Origin: DASUZB01 sp035535495
GTDB taxonomy: Bacteria > Actinomycetota > CALGFH01
NCBI GenBank assembly: GCA_035535495.1
Contig: DATLQA010000272.1
Coordinates: 30,234 to 94,233, forward strand
DNA length: 64,000 nucleotides
Direction: 5' to 3'
Below, in pieces: positions 42,838 through 51,775 of this stretch. The translations under genes were made by a program, and so were the position numbers. Numbering within the stretch: position 1 is the first letter of the stretch; every line of letters begins with the position of its first letter. A model generated the notes under the pieces. That model was given only the letters and a program-made list of their open reading frames with translations, did not search any database and was not told the origin of the DNA.

Positions 42838-42842
42838 CCGGT

Positions 42843-43292
42843 CTGCGCGCGGTGGTGTCCCGGGTCGCCTGGGCCCGTGTGGTGGTCGCCCACCAGGTCA
42901 TCGGGGAGATCGGGCCTGGGCTGCTGACCCTGGTCGGGGTCGGGCGCGACGACGGCCCCGCCGAGGCCGCCTGGCTCGCCGACAAGCTGGCGGGCCTCCG
43001 CGTGTTCGAGGATGACCACGGCGTGCCCAACCGCGACGTGGTCGAGGCCGGTGGCGGGGTCCTGGTGGTCAGCCAGTTCACCCTGTACGGCGACGCCCGC
43101 AGGGGCCGCCGCCCCTCCTACCTGGCGGCGGCACGCCCGGAGGAGGCCGCCACCCTGGTGGAGGCCGTCGGCGACGCCCTCGCCGCCCGTGGCCTGGCCG
43201 TCGGCCGGGGCCGCTTCGGCGCCGTCATGCGGGTCGAGTCCGCCGGCGACGGGCCGTTCACCATCCTGCTCGACAGCGACCGGACGTTCTAA
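42843..43292 (+). CDS. dtd: D-aminoacyl-tRNA deacylase, apparently with a CTG start
   Basis: 149 residues. SQFTLYGD and the C-terminal GPFTILLDSD match the active-site loops of DTD, which removes D-amino acids from tRNA. Homologues begin MRAVVQRV; here the aligned residues are LRAVVSRV with CTG at 42843 in the start position. GGGGAG lies nine bases before that CTG, and no ATG, GTG or TTG exists in frame between the rel stop and it. GTG at 42852 is the fallback but would remove the first beta strand residues. The TAA is followed at once by a repeat B copy. Confidence 0.87.
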   Translation: MRAVVSRVAWARVVVAHQVIGEIGPGLLTLVGVGRDDGPAEAAWLADKLAGLRVFEDDHGVPNRDVVEAGGGVLVVSQFTLYGDARRGRRPSYLAAARPEEAATLVEAVGDALAARGLAVGRGRFGAVMRVESAGDGPFTILLDSDRTF

Positions 43293-43293
43293 G

Positions 43294-43449
43294 ACTGCCC
43301 CGCAGGGAGGGTGACTGAGAAGGCTCCGCGGCGGCGCGGCTCGTTGTGCTCGGGCTGGAGGGCGACGTCACGGTGGTGGGCGCACGGAGGACCATGGTGC
43401 TGGCTTCCTGTCCGGGACGAACTACGACTGCCCCGCAGGTGGGGCGACT
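43294..43449. repeat. Two repeat B copies after dtd
   Basis: ACTGCCCCGCAGGGAGGGTG (43294-43313, extending to ACTG) starts one base after the dtd stop; CGACTGCCCCGCAGGTGGGG (43425-43444, extending to CGACT) lies 131 bp later. Between them is non-coding sequence, about 270 bp from dtd to the next gene including the promoter. Confidence 0.75.
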
Positions 43450-43484
43450 CGGACGGATGGCGGGCGGCTCGCTCCTGCTCGGCA

Positions 43485-43512
43485 TTGACAAACCTGCACC
43501 CGCAACTATGGT
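43485..43512 (+). promoter_or_regulatory. Strong promoter for the NB-ARC/TPR gene
   Basis: A perfect -35 TTGACA (43485-43490), 16-bp spacer and TATGGT (43507-43512). The predicted start near 43520 gives a leader of about 40 bases to the GTG at 43563. It is the closest match to consensus seen in the window. Confidence 0.7.
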
Positions 43513-43562
43513 CGAAGCTTCGTGAGGACCGGGTCGCTCCCGGATCGGAAGTGAGCTAGGTC

Positions 43563-46082
43563 GTGAGCGGCGGATCTGAGAAGGGGCGCGGGGTGGCGGC
43601 GCGGTGGCGCCTCGCCGCGCAGGCGGCCCGTGACGCCGTCCTAGCCGGCCGTGACGCCGTCCTTGCCGGGCAGCCCGGTGGCCGCGAGGTGGCCGCCAGC
43701 CTCGGCCAGGTGCTCGCCGACAGCCCCGCCCAGCCGTTCCTGCTCCACCTCACCGAGCACGCCGACGAGCTGGTCGGCCGGACGGTCGAGCTGGCCGACG
43801 CCCAGGCCGCCCTGGAGCGCGGCAGCCGGGGCGAGGAGGACGCCTCGCCGGTGGTGGTGGTCAACGGGCCGCCAGGGATCGGCACCTCGGCCGTTGCCGT
43901 GCAGCTGGCGCGCTGGGCCAGGCCGCTGTTCCCCGACGGCCAGCTCGCCGTCGACCTCGGCCAGCCAGGCGGCGCCGTCGGCCCTGGCGACGCGCTCAGC
44001 GAGCTGCTGCAGGCGCTCGGCGCGCGGCCGCGGGAGGTCCCGGACGACCTGCTCGAGCGGGTCAGGCGCTACCGCTCCCTGCTCGCCGACCGGCGTGCCC
44101 TGGTGCTGGTCGAGCGGGCGGCCGACGCCGAGCAGGTGCGCGCCCTGCTGCCGGGCAACCCTGGCTGCGCCATGATCGTGACCACCAGGACGCCGCTCGG
44201 CGGCCTCGCGACCGCCGCCCGCTGCCGGCTCGGCCCGCTGCCCGAGCGCGACGCGATCGAGCTGCTCGCCCGGACGGTCGGCCGGCGCCGGGTGGACGAC
44301 GACCCCGCCGCCGCGCTGGCCATCGTCCGCTGGTGCGGCCGGCACCCCCTGGCCGTCCGGGTGCTCGGCGCCTGGATGCGCCAGCAGGCCGGCGAGGCCC
44401 TGCCGCTCGACCGGATCGCCGAGGACCTGCGCGACCGCGGCACGCCGGGCACCGGCGACCAGCAGCGCGTCGCCGCCAGCCTGGAGATCGCCAACCGGTT
44501 CCTGTCCGGCGAGGCCAAGCGGGTCCTCCGCCACCTCGGCCTGCTGCCAGCCGCCGAGCTCGGCACCAGTGTGGTCGCGGCGCTGACCGGGGCCACCGAG
44601 GAGGCGGCGGAGCGCAGCCTGACGGAGCTGGCCGCGGGGGGGCTGGTGGACCCGGTCGGGGCTGAGCGTGCCCGTTGGCGCGTCCACGAGCTGGTGTGGC
44701 AGTTCGCCGCGGACAAGGCGGCGCGGCAGGAGCCGGCCGAACTGCGGCGGGCCGCCTGCCAGCGGTTGCTCGCCTTCTACATCGACCAGGCCGACCTGGC
44801 CGGGGCCGGCGGCGCGGTCGGCGTGCAGGAGCGGCTGGACTGGCTGGAGCACGAGCGGGCCAACCTGGTCGCCGCCGTCGACCTGGCCGGTTCCGAGCAG
44901 CTCGCCGAGGAGGCCTGGCGGCTGGCCGTGCGCTGCGCCCGCTTCCTCGACGCGCGCCACTACTGGGACGCCTGGCTGCGCACGGCCGAGCGCGGCGTGG
45001 CGGCAGCCACCGAGCTGGCCAGCCCCGCCGCGGAGGCGGCCGCGTACGAGAACCTGGGCGACGCCCACCTGCGACGTGGCCGGATCGACGACGCGGTGGG
45101 GTGCTACGAGCGCAGCGTGGCGCTGTGGCGGGAGCGCGGCGACAGCGCCGGGCTGGCCCGCTCCCTGGCCGGGCTCGGCAGCGCCCACGAGCGGCGCGGC
45201 CAGCTCGGCAAGGCGGTCGCCTGCTATGACGAGAGCCTGGAGCTCCGTCGTGACCTCGACGACGTGCGCGCCACCGCCTGGGCGCTCGAGCGCCTCGGCG
45301 GCGCCCACCGCGAGTGGCAGGGCCACAACCAGGCGGTCAACGCCTACCGGGAGAGCCTCCGCCTCTACCAGGCGCGGGGCGACCGCACCAGTGAGGCCAG
45401 GGTCCGCACCGAGCTGGGCATCACCTACCAGCAGCAAGGGGACTCCAAGCGCGCCCTGCGGGAACTCAGCCGCAGCCTGCGCATCCACGGTGAGCTCGGT
45501 GACGACCAGGGTGCCGCCTTCGTCCTGGGCCACCTCGGCGAGGTCCAGCACGAGCTGGGCCAGCACGCCGAGGCCATCCGGATGTTCAAGCAGGGCCAGG
45601 TGCTGGCCCGCTCCCTCGGGGACCGGCCGGGCGAGATCGTCGCGCTGCGCCGGCTCGGCGAGGTCCAGCGGGAGGTGGGCCAGGACGAGGAGGCGGCGGC
45701 GTCGTTCGAGCAGAGCGCGGAGGTCGCCCGCCAGCTGGGCGACCGGGCGGCGGAGGCGCTGTCCCTGCTCCGTCTCGGCATGCACCGGCTGGCCGCACGG
45801 CAGCCGCGGGCCGCGGTCGAGGCGCTCCGGCGGGCCTTGGACCTGGCTCGGAGCCTCGGCGACCGGGTCGCCGAGGCCCACGTCCTCGAACAGCTCGGCC
45901 TGGCCCACCTCGAACTCGGGGAGCTCGGCAAGGCCGCCACCGCCTTCGATGCCAGCAAGGCCGTCTACCAGCGCCTGGGAGACAGCGAACGCGCCGCCGT
46001 GGTGGCGGCGCGCCTCGACCGGGCGCTGGCCGCCGGCGCCCGCCTCGGCGAGCCGCCGGGCGGCGACGGCTCAGCTAGGTGA
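43563..46082 (+). CDS. NB-ARC-like/TPR protein with degenerate nucleotide-binding site
   Basis: 839 residues, related to the NB-ARC plus TPR part of actinobacterial AfsR/SARP-type STAND proteins but without a DNA-binding domain. The Walker A position reads GPPGIGTSA (from 102), lacking the essential Lys. The Walker B position reads ALVLVERAADAEQV (near 180) where relatives have LLVLDNA, lacking the Asp. The GxP motif is CGRHPLAVRVLG (near 261). Residues 490-825 form about eight 40-residue TPRs. The fold is therefore recognisable but ATP switching looks lost; it may act as a scaffold. GTG at 43563 behind a consensus promoter; its stop overlaps the converging cyclophilin gene by 8 bp. Confidence 0.8.
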   Translation: MSGGSEKGRGVAARWRLAAQAARDAVLAGRDAVLAGQPGGREVAASLGQVLADSPAQPFLLHLTEHADELVGRTVELADAQAALERGSRGEEDASPVVVVNGPPGIGTSAVAVQLARWARPLFPDGQLAVDLGQPGGAVGPGDALSELLQALGARPREVPDDLLERVRRYRSLLADRRALVLVERAADAEQVRALLPGNPGCAMIVTTRTPLGGLATAARCRLGPLPERDAIELLARTVGRRRVDDDPAAALAIVRWCGRHPLAVRVLGAWMRQQAGEALPLDRIAEDLRDRGTPGTGDQQRVAASLEIANRFLSGEAKRVLRHLGLLPAAELGTSVVAALTGATEEAAERSLTELAAGGLVDPVGAERARWRVHELVWQFAADKAARQEPAELRRAACQRLLAFYIDQADLAGAGGAVGVQERLDWLEHERANLVAAVDLAGSEQLAEEAWRLAVRCARFLDARHYWDAWLRTAERGVAAATELASPAAEAAAYENLGDAHLRRGRIDDAVGCYERSVALWRERGDSAGLARSLAGLGSAHERRGQLGKAVACYDESLELRRDLDDVRATAWALERLGGAHREWQGHNQAVNAYRESLRLYQARGDRTSEARVRTELGITYQQQGDSKRALRELSRSLRIHGELGDDQGAAFVLGHLGEVQHELGQHAEAIRMFKQGQVLARSLGDRPGEIVALRRLGEVQREVGQDEEAAASFEQSAEVARQLGDRAAEALSLLRLGMHRLAARQPRAAVEALRRALDLARSLGDRVAEAHVLEQLGLAHLELGELGKAATAFDASKAVYQRLGDSERAAVVAARLDRALAAGARLGEPPGGDGSAR

Positions 46083-46878
46083 TCGACACCGCCACCTTCT
46101 CGATCCAGACGGCCTCGGTGGGGGTGTCGCCGCGCTCGCCACCGACCTGGATCTTGGCGATCTTGTCGACCACGTCCTGGCCCTTGATGACCTTGCCGAA
46201 CAGCGTGTAGTTGGACGGCAGCCGGTTGTCCTGGGTGGAGATGAAGAACTGGCTGCCGCCGCTGTCCGGCCCGGAGTTGGCCATCGCCACCGTGTACTTC
46301 TTGTACGGGTTCTTGCCCGTGGGCAGCTCGTCCGGGATGGTGTAGCCGGGCCCGCCTTCGCCGGTGCCCTGCGGGTCGCCGCCCTGGATCACCCCGATGT
46401 TGTCCTTGCCGCCCGGCACGATCCGGTGGAACCAGGTCGAGTCGTAGAAGTGGCGCTGCGCCAGGAAGATGAAGTTGAAGGTGGTGGTCGGCGCCGCCTT
46501 AGGGTCGAGCAGCAGGGTCACCGGGCCGCACGAGGTCGTCAGCGTCACCTCGTAGCGCTGGTTGGGCTGGGCCTGGCTCTTGGGGAGGCGGTCCAGCTTG
46601 GGGCGGTTCACCTTCGGCGGGGTGGTGCCGCCGCAGGCGACCGCGGCGGGCGCGGTGGGCACGTCCACGCGGGCGTCCTGGGCGGCGGCCGTGGCCTTCG
46701 GTGCGGGCTTGTCGCCCGCCCGCAGCAGGCCGCCGACCACCGCGAGGACCACCACGACCACGCCGATCGACCCGTACAGCAGCACCGCCCTGCGGCGGCG
46801 CGCCCGGCGGCGCTCGGCCTCCCGTCTCGCCTTCAGTCGGGCCAGTTCACGGCGGCGGGTCTGGCTGGCGCTCGGCAT
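46075..46878 (-). CDS. Membrane-anchored cyclophilin-type peptidyl-prolyl isomerase
   Basis: 267 residues. A highly basic N-terminus (MPSASQTRRRELARLKARRE) precedes one membrane helix (about 33-52), a linker and a cyclophilin domain with WFHRIVPG, VIQGGDPQGTGEGGPGY and GGSQFFIST. It should fold secreted proteins outside the membrane. The ATG at 46878 has GGAGAGG close upstream; the frame continues further back through repeat A, which argues against a longer protein. The rel-cyclophilin-MBL order is conserved in actinobacteria. Confidence 0.9.
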   Translation of the reverse strand: MPSASQTRRRELARLKARREAERRRARRRRAVLLYGSIGVVVVVLAVVGGLLRAGDKPAPKATAAAQDARVDVPTAPAAVACGGTTPPKVNRPKLDRLPKSQAQPNQRYEVTLTTSCGPVTLLLDPKAAPTTTFNFIFLAQRHFYDSTWFHRIVPGGKDNIGVIQGGDPQGTGEGGPGYTIPDELPTGKNPYKKYTVAMANSGPDSGGSQFFISTQDNRLPSNYTLFGKVIKGQDVVDKIAKIQVGGERGDTPTEAVWIEKVAVSIT

Positions 46879-46990
46879 GCTTCCTCTCCACGTACGGCAG
46901 GCGTCTGACCGGCGGGCGCCGGCGCGGCGGCCGCGCCCACCAAGGAGTCTAACCAGGCTCACGCCACACCGTGACCCCGAGGGGTCGATC

Positions 46991-47075
46991 CATCCGGGGC
47001 TACCGCTTCGCTCCTTGAGCCCCGGACCCCTATCCATCCGGGGCTACCGCTTCGCTCCTTGAGCCCCGGACCCCC
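46991..47075. repeat. Two tandem copies of repeat A
   Basis: CATCCGGGGCTACCGCTTCG, then CTCCTTGAGCCCCGGACCCC, at 46991-47030 and again at 47035-47074; the 40 bases are identical and the period is 44 bp. They lie in the 257-bp divergent space between the cyclophilin and MBL genes. A TAGACT hexamer (47078-47083) follows the second copy. No gene is present in the space. Confidence 0.85.
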
Positions 47076-47135
47076 AGTAGACTCTGGACCGGCCCATCCG
47101 AGGGCGCCCGCCGCCCGCGACCAGACCGCCGCGAC

Positions 47136-47801
47136 ATGCTGATCGCCTCGTTCCCAGCCGGGACCTTCCAGACCAACTGCTACCTGGTCGCCGACTCCGC
47201 CGGCGCCGAGGCGCTGGTCATCGACCCCGGGCAGGACGCCATGCCCGGCATCGAGGAGCTCTGCGCCGAGCACCGCCTGCGGCCGGTGGCGGTGCTGCTC
47301 ACCCACGGCCACCTCGACCACCTCTGGTCGGTCGCGCCGCTGGCCGGCTCGCACGGGATCCCCGCCTGGATCCATCCACGCGACCGCCACCTGCTCACCG
47401 ATCCGCTGGCCGGGGTCGGCCCCGAGCTGCGCGCCATGCTGCCAGGGCTGGAGCTGGCCGAGCCGGACGACGTCCGCGAGCTGGCCGACGGGCAGGTCCT
47501 CGACCTGGCCGGCGTCCGCCTGGTGGCCGACCACACGCCCGGTCACACCCCCGGCCACGTCACCTTCCGCGACGAGCAGGTGCTGTTCGCCGGGGACCTG
47601 GTGTTCGCCGGGTCGATCGGCCGGACCGACCTGCCCGGCGGCTCGCTGCCGGAGATGCTGGCCTCGCTCGCCGGGCGCTTCCTGACCCTCCCCGACGAGC
47701 TGCAGGTGCTCCCCGGCCACGGGCCGGCCACCACGGTCGGGCGCGAACGCGCCAGCAACCCGTTCCTGGCCGGGCTCGAGGCGTCCGAGGAGCGTCGGTG
47801 A
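47136..47801 (+). CDS. MBL-fold metallohydrolase (glyoxalase II-like)
   Basis: 221 residues. Zinc motif THGHLDH (56-62), then the later ligands in TPGHTPGH, FAGDLVF and VLPGHGPATT, all standard for glyoxalase II-type hydrolases. It starts with FQTNCYLV, typical of this subgroup. It probably hydrolyses a thioester; the natural substrate is not known. In Mycobacterium the homologue sits between ppiB and hisS; here aspS follows directly and hisS is absent. Confidence 0.88.
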   Translation: MLIASFPAGTFQTNCYLVADSAGAEALVIDPGQDAMPGIEELCAEHRLRPVAVLLTHGHLDHLWSVAPLAGSHGIPAWIHPRDRHLLTDPLAGVGPELRAMLPGLELAEPDDVRELADGQVLDLAGVRLVADHTPGHTPGHVTFRDEQVLFAGDLVFAGSIGRTDLPGGSLPEMLASLAGRFLTLPDELQVLPGHGPATTVGRERASNPFLAGLEASEERR

Positions 47802-47816
47802 CGCCCGCGGACGTCG

Positions 47817-47846
47817 TTGGCCGCACGGTGAGCCACCCCGTAGGGT
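47817..47846 (+). promoter_or_regulatory. Candidate promoter for aspS
   Basis: TTGGCC (47817-47822) and TAGGGT (47841-47846) with an 18-bp spacer, about 44 bases before the GTG of aspS. A CCACCCCGTAGGGTGG inverted repeat overlaps the -10 element. Confidence 0.4.
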
Positions 47847-47889
47847 GGTGGTCGCCGGCCGTCCCGCCCATCGACCGAGGAGCCCGCTC

Positions 47890-49689
47890 GTGACCCGACC
47901 GCTGCTCGGCGCCATGCGCTCGCACGCCTGCGGCACGCTCCGCGCCGCCCACGCAGGCACCGAGGTGCGCCTGGCCGGCTGGATCGCCCGCCGCCGCGAC
48001 CACGGCGGGGTGGTCTTCCTGGACCTCCGCGACAGCTCCGGCGTGGTGCAGCTGGTGGTCCACCCGGTCGAGGCACCGGCCGCCGCCGCGGCCGCGCACG
48101 AGGTCCGGGTCGAGGACTGCGTCCGGGTGACCGGCGCGGTCGGCATCCGGCCCGCCGGCAACGAGAACCCCGAGCTGCCCACCGGCGAGGTCGAGGTGGC
48201 AGTGGCCGACCTCGAGGTGCTCGGGCCGGCGGCCACGCCGCCGTTCCCGATCAGCGACGCGGTCGAGGTCGACGAGGTCCTCCGGCTGCGCCACCGCTAC
48301 CTGGACCTGCGCCGCCCCGCCACGCGGCGAGGGCTGGAGCTGCGCGCCCACACCAACGCGGTGATCCGGCGGGTGCTGGAGTCCCACGGCTTCCTCGAGG
48401 TGGAGACCCCCTACCTGACCCGCTCGACCCCGGAGGGCGCGCGCGACTTCCTGGTCCCGACCCACCTGCAGCCGGGCGAGTTCTACGCCCTGCCGCAGTC
48501 GCCCCAGCTGTTCAAGCAGCTGCTGATGGTGGCGGGGGTGGAGCGCTACTACCAGATCGTGCGCTGCTTCCGGGACGAGGCGCTGCGGGCCGACCGGCAG
48601 CCCGAGTTCACCCAGCTCGACGTCGAGCTGTCCTTCCTCGACGAGGAGGACGTCTACGCCCTCTGCGAGGAGCTGATGGCGGCGGTCTGGCGCGAGGCCC
48701 TCGGCGTCGAGCTGGCCGTGCCGTTCGCGCGCCTGTCCTACGCCGAGGCGATGCGCCGCTTCGGCTCGGACAAGCCCGACCTCCGCTACGGCATGGAGCT
48801 GGTCGACCTCGGCGAGGTCTTCGCCGCCACCAAGGTCGGCGTGTTCGCCGGGGCGCTCGAGGCCGGCGGGTCAGTGCTCGGCCTGGTGGTCTCCGGCGGC
48901 GCCGACCTCACCCGCAAGCAGCTCGACGCGCTCACCGCCTGGGTCCGCGAGCGGGGCGCCAAGGGCCTGGCGTGGGTGGCGGTCGAGGAGGAGGGGCTGC
49001 GCTCGCCGCTGGACAAGTTCTTCTCCGACGCCGAGCGGGCCGAGCTCCGCCGGGTCACCGGGGCGATCGCCGGCGACCTGGTGCTGGTGGTGGCCGACCG
49101 CACCCGGCTCGGCCGCGCGATCCTCGGCGAGCTGCGCACCCGCCTGGCGGCCGAGCGTGGCCTGGTGCCCGAGGGACGCTGGGCGTTCGCCTGGATCACC
49201 GAGTTCCCGATGTTCGAGTGGGACGAGCAGGCCGGCCGCTGGGACGCGCTCCACCACCCGTTCACCTCCCCGTCGCTGAAGTGGGAGGACCGTTTCGACG
49301 AGGCGCCGGGTGAGGCGACCGCGCGCGCCTACGACCTGGTCCTGAACGGGGTCGAGCTCGGCGGCGGCAGCATCCGTGTGCACCAGGCGGAGGTGCAGCG
49401 GCGCATCTTCGAGGTGCTCGGCATCGGCGCCGACGAGGCCGAGGAGAAGTTCGGCTTCCTGCTGCGCGGCCTGTCCTTCGGCGCGCCACCGCACGGCGGC
49501 ATCGCCTTCGGGCTCGACCGGGTGGTGATGCTGCTCGCCGGGATGGACTCGATCCGCGAGGTGATCGCGTTCCCCAAGACCCAGTCGGGGGCCGATCCGC
49601 TCACCGGCGCTCCCGCCGAGGTCTCCGACGCCCAGCTCGCCGAGGTCCTGCTGCGCCTGGTCCCGCGGCCCGGCCGGCCCAAGGAATAG
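47890..49689 (+). CDS. aspS: Aspartyl-tRNA synthetase, probably non-discriminating
   Basis: 599 residues, bacterial-type class II enzyme with N-terminal OB fold, GAD insert and catalytic core. Motif 2 region CFRDEALRADRQPEFTQLD and motif 3 GIAFGLDRVVML are intact, as is QSPQLFKQLLM. The anticodon-binding loop is RRRDHGG; a His at this place is found in enzymes that also charge tRNA-Asn, so Asn-tRNA would need GatCAB. GTG at 47890 has GAGGAG seven bases upstream. Confidence 0.94.
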   Translation: MTRPLLGAMRSHACGTLRAAHAGTEVRLAGWIARRRDHGGVVFLDLRDSSGVVQLVVHPVEAPAAAAAAHEVRVEDCVRVTGAVGIRPAGNENPELPTGEVEVAVADLEVLGPAATPPFPISDAVEVDEVLRLRHRYLDLRRPATRRGLELRAHTNAVIRRVLESHGFLEVETPYLTRSTPEGARDFLVPTHLQPGEFYALPQSPQLFKQLLMVAGVERYYQIVRCFRDEALRADRQPEFTQLDVELSFLDEEDVYALCEELMAAVWREALGVELAVPFARLSYAEAMRRFGSDKPDLRYGMELVDLGEVFAATKVGVFAGALEAGGSVLGLVVSGGADLTRKQLDALTAWVRERGAKGLAWVAVEEEGLRSPLDKFFSDAERAELRRVTGAIAGDLVLVVADRTRLGRAILGELRTRLAAERGLVPEGRWAFAWITEFPMFEWDEQAGRWDALHHPFTSPSLKWEDRFDEAPGEATARAYDLVLNGVELGGGSIRVHQAEVQRRIFEVLGIGADEAEEKFGFLLRGLSFGAPPHGGIAFGLDRVVMLLAGMDSIREVIAFPKTQSGADPLTGAPAEVSDAQLAEVLLRLVPRPGRPKE

Positions 49690-49970
49690 TTCTTTCTATC
49701 TAGCCTTGCCGGTAACCTCCGGTCGGGTGTTCAATACACGCTCGGCAGCGCCCGACGTTGTACGTGACCTGGCTTTTCGTTTGCGCCAACACTTCGACGT
49801 AGGGGACCGGGCTCACGATCGCGGCAGGCACCTGGGCGACCGGGTACCGGAAACGACCGGGACGGACCCCACCTGCTTTTCCGAGCAGGTGCATACGTTG
49901 ACCGGGACACGGCAAGCGTGGAGCGCTGCCGCGCGTCTTCCCCCGCCGGCGCCGGTACGATGGCCGTCCC
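49690..49970. other. 281-bp spacer between aspS and rarA
   Basis: The sequence is less GC-rich than its surroundings. A short GCCGG/CCGG hairpin follows aspS. TTGACC at 49898-49903 and TACGAT at 49956-49961 are promoter-like hexamers, but they do not pair at a proper spacing. No gene or RNA is recognised. Confidence 0.4.
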
Positions 49971-51389
49971 ATGGATCTCTTCTCGGCCAGCGCCGACGCG
50001 GCGGTGCGGGCCGGCGCGCCGCTGGCGGCCCGGATGCGGCCGCGCACCCTCGACGAGTTCGTCGGCCAGGCGCACGTGCTCGGCGAGGGCAGCGCCCTGC
50101 GCTCGCTGATCGAGGCCGACGAACTGCGCTCGGTGATCCTGTGGGGTCCGGCGGGTAGCGGCAAGACCACCCTGGCCCAGATCGTGGCGCTCGCCACCAG
50201 CTCCACCTTTGAGGAGCTCTCGGCCACCAGCGCCGGCGTCAAGGACGTCCGCGCCGTGCTGGCGGCCGCCCGCGAGCGGCTCGGCGCGGTGGGCCGGCGC
50301 ACGATCCTGTTCATCGACGAGATCCACCGGTTCAACAAGGCCCAGCAGGACGCGCTGCTGCCAGGGGTCGAGGACCGCACCGTGGTGCTGGTCGGCGCCA
50401 CCACCGAGAACCCGTTCTTCACCGTCAACGCGCCGCTGCTGTCGCGGTCGCTGCTGTTCCGCCTCGAACCGCTGTCAACCACCGACCTGGAGACGATCGT
50501 CCGCCGCGCCCTGACCGACGCCGAGCGCGGCCTCGGCGGCCGCGATCTCACCCTCGACCCCGACGCCCTCGCCCACCTGGTCGACCGGGCCGGCGGCGAC
50601 GCCCGAGGAGCCCTCAACGCGCTCGAGGCGGCCGCGCTGGTGGTGGAGGCACGCGGCCAGCGGCACGTCACCCTGGCCGACGTCGAGGACGCCCTGCAGC
50701 GCCCGCGGGTGGTCTACGACCGCGCCGGCGACCAGCACTACGACGTCGCCAGCGCGTTCATCAAGTCGATCCGCGGCTCCGACCCGGACGCCGCCCTGCA
50801 CTACCTCGCCCGCATGCTGGCCGCCGGCGAGGACCCCCGCTTCATCGCCCGCCGCATGGTCATCTCCGCCAGCGAGGACGTCGGCCTGGCCGACCCGCAG
50901 GCCCTCGGCGTGGCCGTGGCCGCCTTCCAGGCGCTCGAGTTCGTCGGGCTGCCCGAGGCCCAGCTCAACCTCGCCGAGGCGGTCGTCTACCTGGCGCTCG
51001 CGCCCAAGTCCAACAGCACCACCAAGGCCATCGCGGCGGCCACCAGGGAGCTGGAGGAGGCGGGCGCCGGCCGCGTCCCCGCCCACCTCCAGTCCGCCTC
51101 CCACCCCGGCGAGCGCCGCCTCGGCATCGGCGTCGGCTACGTCTACCCGCACGACCATCCCGGCCACTGGGTGCAGCAGCGCTACCTGCCCGAGGGGCTC
51201 CAAGGCGGCTACTACCGGCCTTCCGACCAGGGCCGCGAGCCCCAGTTGGCCGATACCTGGCGGGAGCGAGATAAACTGCGCCCCGACGAGCCGCCCGCCT
51301 CCCCCGGGTCGGACAGGGCGGCCGGAGGCGGGCAACCCCGGGGAGCCAGCCCGCGACCGTCGCCCGACCGCGAGGAGCCGACACCGTGA
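49971..51389 (+). CDS. rarA: Replication-associated recombination protein A (MgsA/RarA)
   Basis: 472 residues. AAA+ ATPase with RPRTLDEFVGQAHVLG, Walker A GPAGSGKTT (around 59), Walker B FIDEIHRFNKAQQD and the sensor region GATTENPFF. The C-terminal half contains RGSDPDAALHYLARML and ASEDVGLADPQAL, typical of RarA. It acts at stalled forks. The last 50 residues are Pro/Gly/Ser-rich and are extra to the family. Its stop overlaps the DUF948 gene (GTGA). Confidence 0.93.
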   Translation: MDLFSASADAAVRAGAPLAARMRPRTLDEFVGQAHVLGEGSALRSLIEADELRSVILWGPAGSGKTTLAQIVALATSSTFEELSATSAGVKDVRAVLAAARERLGAVGRRTILFIDEIHRFNKAQQDALLPGVEDRTVVLVGATTENPFFTVNAPLLSRSLLFRLEPLSTTDLETIVRRALTDAERGLGGRDLTLDPDALAHLVDRAGGDARGALNALEAAALVVEARGQRHVTLADVEDALQRPRVVYDRAGDQHYDVASAFIKSIRGSDPDAALHYLARMLAAGEDPRFIARRMVISASEDVGLADPQALGVAVAAFQALEFVGLPEAQLNLAEAVVYLALAPKSNSTTKAIAAATRELEEAGAGRVPAHLQSASHPGERRLGIGVGYVYPHDHPGHWVQQRYLPEGLQGGYYRPSDQGREPQLADTWRERDKLRPDEPPASPGSDRAAGGGQPRGASPRPSPDREEPTP

Positions 51390-51775
51390 GCGCTCTGGAT
51401 TACGCCTGGTTTGCCGTTGCCGTGCTGGTCGGTGTCATGGTGATCGTCGTCTGCGTGGTGATGGCCAACGTCTTCAGGGTGCTGACCTCGACCAAGGAAC
51501 TGATCGACGGCGTCACCAGCCAGACCGTCCCCCTCCTGCAGAACGTCAACGGCACCGTCTCCCTGGTCAACCAGGAGCTGATCCGGGTCGACGGCATCCT
51601 GTCGACCGCCGAGACGGTCTCCGCCACCGTCGGCAACATGGTCAACGTGGTCTCCTCGACCGTGGCCAGCCCGCTGGTGAAGCTCAGCGCGCTCGCCTAC
51701 GGGCTGCGCAAGGCGGCGGGCAAGGCGGCCGAGGGCGAGGAGGAGCCGCCACGGCGCAGGCGGTGGCGGCGGTGA
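51386..51775 (+). CDS. DUF948 membrane protein
   Basis: 129 residues. One N-terminal helix (about 7-30) is followed by a coiled-coil-like stretch (STKELIDGVTSQTVPLLQNV, then further heptads) and a basic tail ending RRRRWRR. DUF948 proteins precede alaS in Streptomyces and relatives; their role is unknown. GTG at 51386 overlaps rarA; the next gene overlaps this stop. Confidence 0.85.
   Translation: MSALDYAWFAVAVLVGVMVIVVCVVMANVFRVLTSTKELIDGVTSQTVPLLQNVNGTVSLVNQELIRVDGILSTAETVSATVGNMVNVVSSTVASPLVKLSALAYGLRKAAGKAAEGEEEPPRRRRWRR

Noticed and set aside
41178..42842. Long in-frame extension upstream of dtd, overlapping rel
   Set aside because: The upstream 550 codons are a frame-shifted reading of rel. 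Only the region from 42843 matches DTD.
43318..43484. Decayed gene after dtd
   Set aside because: There is weak similarity to the fetA 5' end next to repeat B, but no frame is preserved and the match is too short to call a pseudogene.
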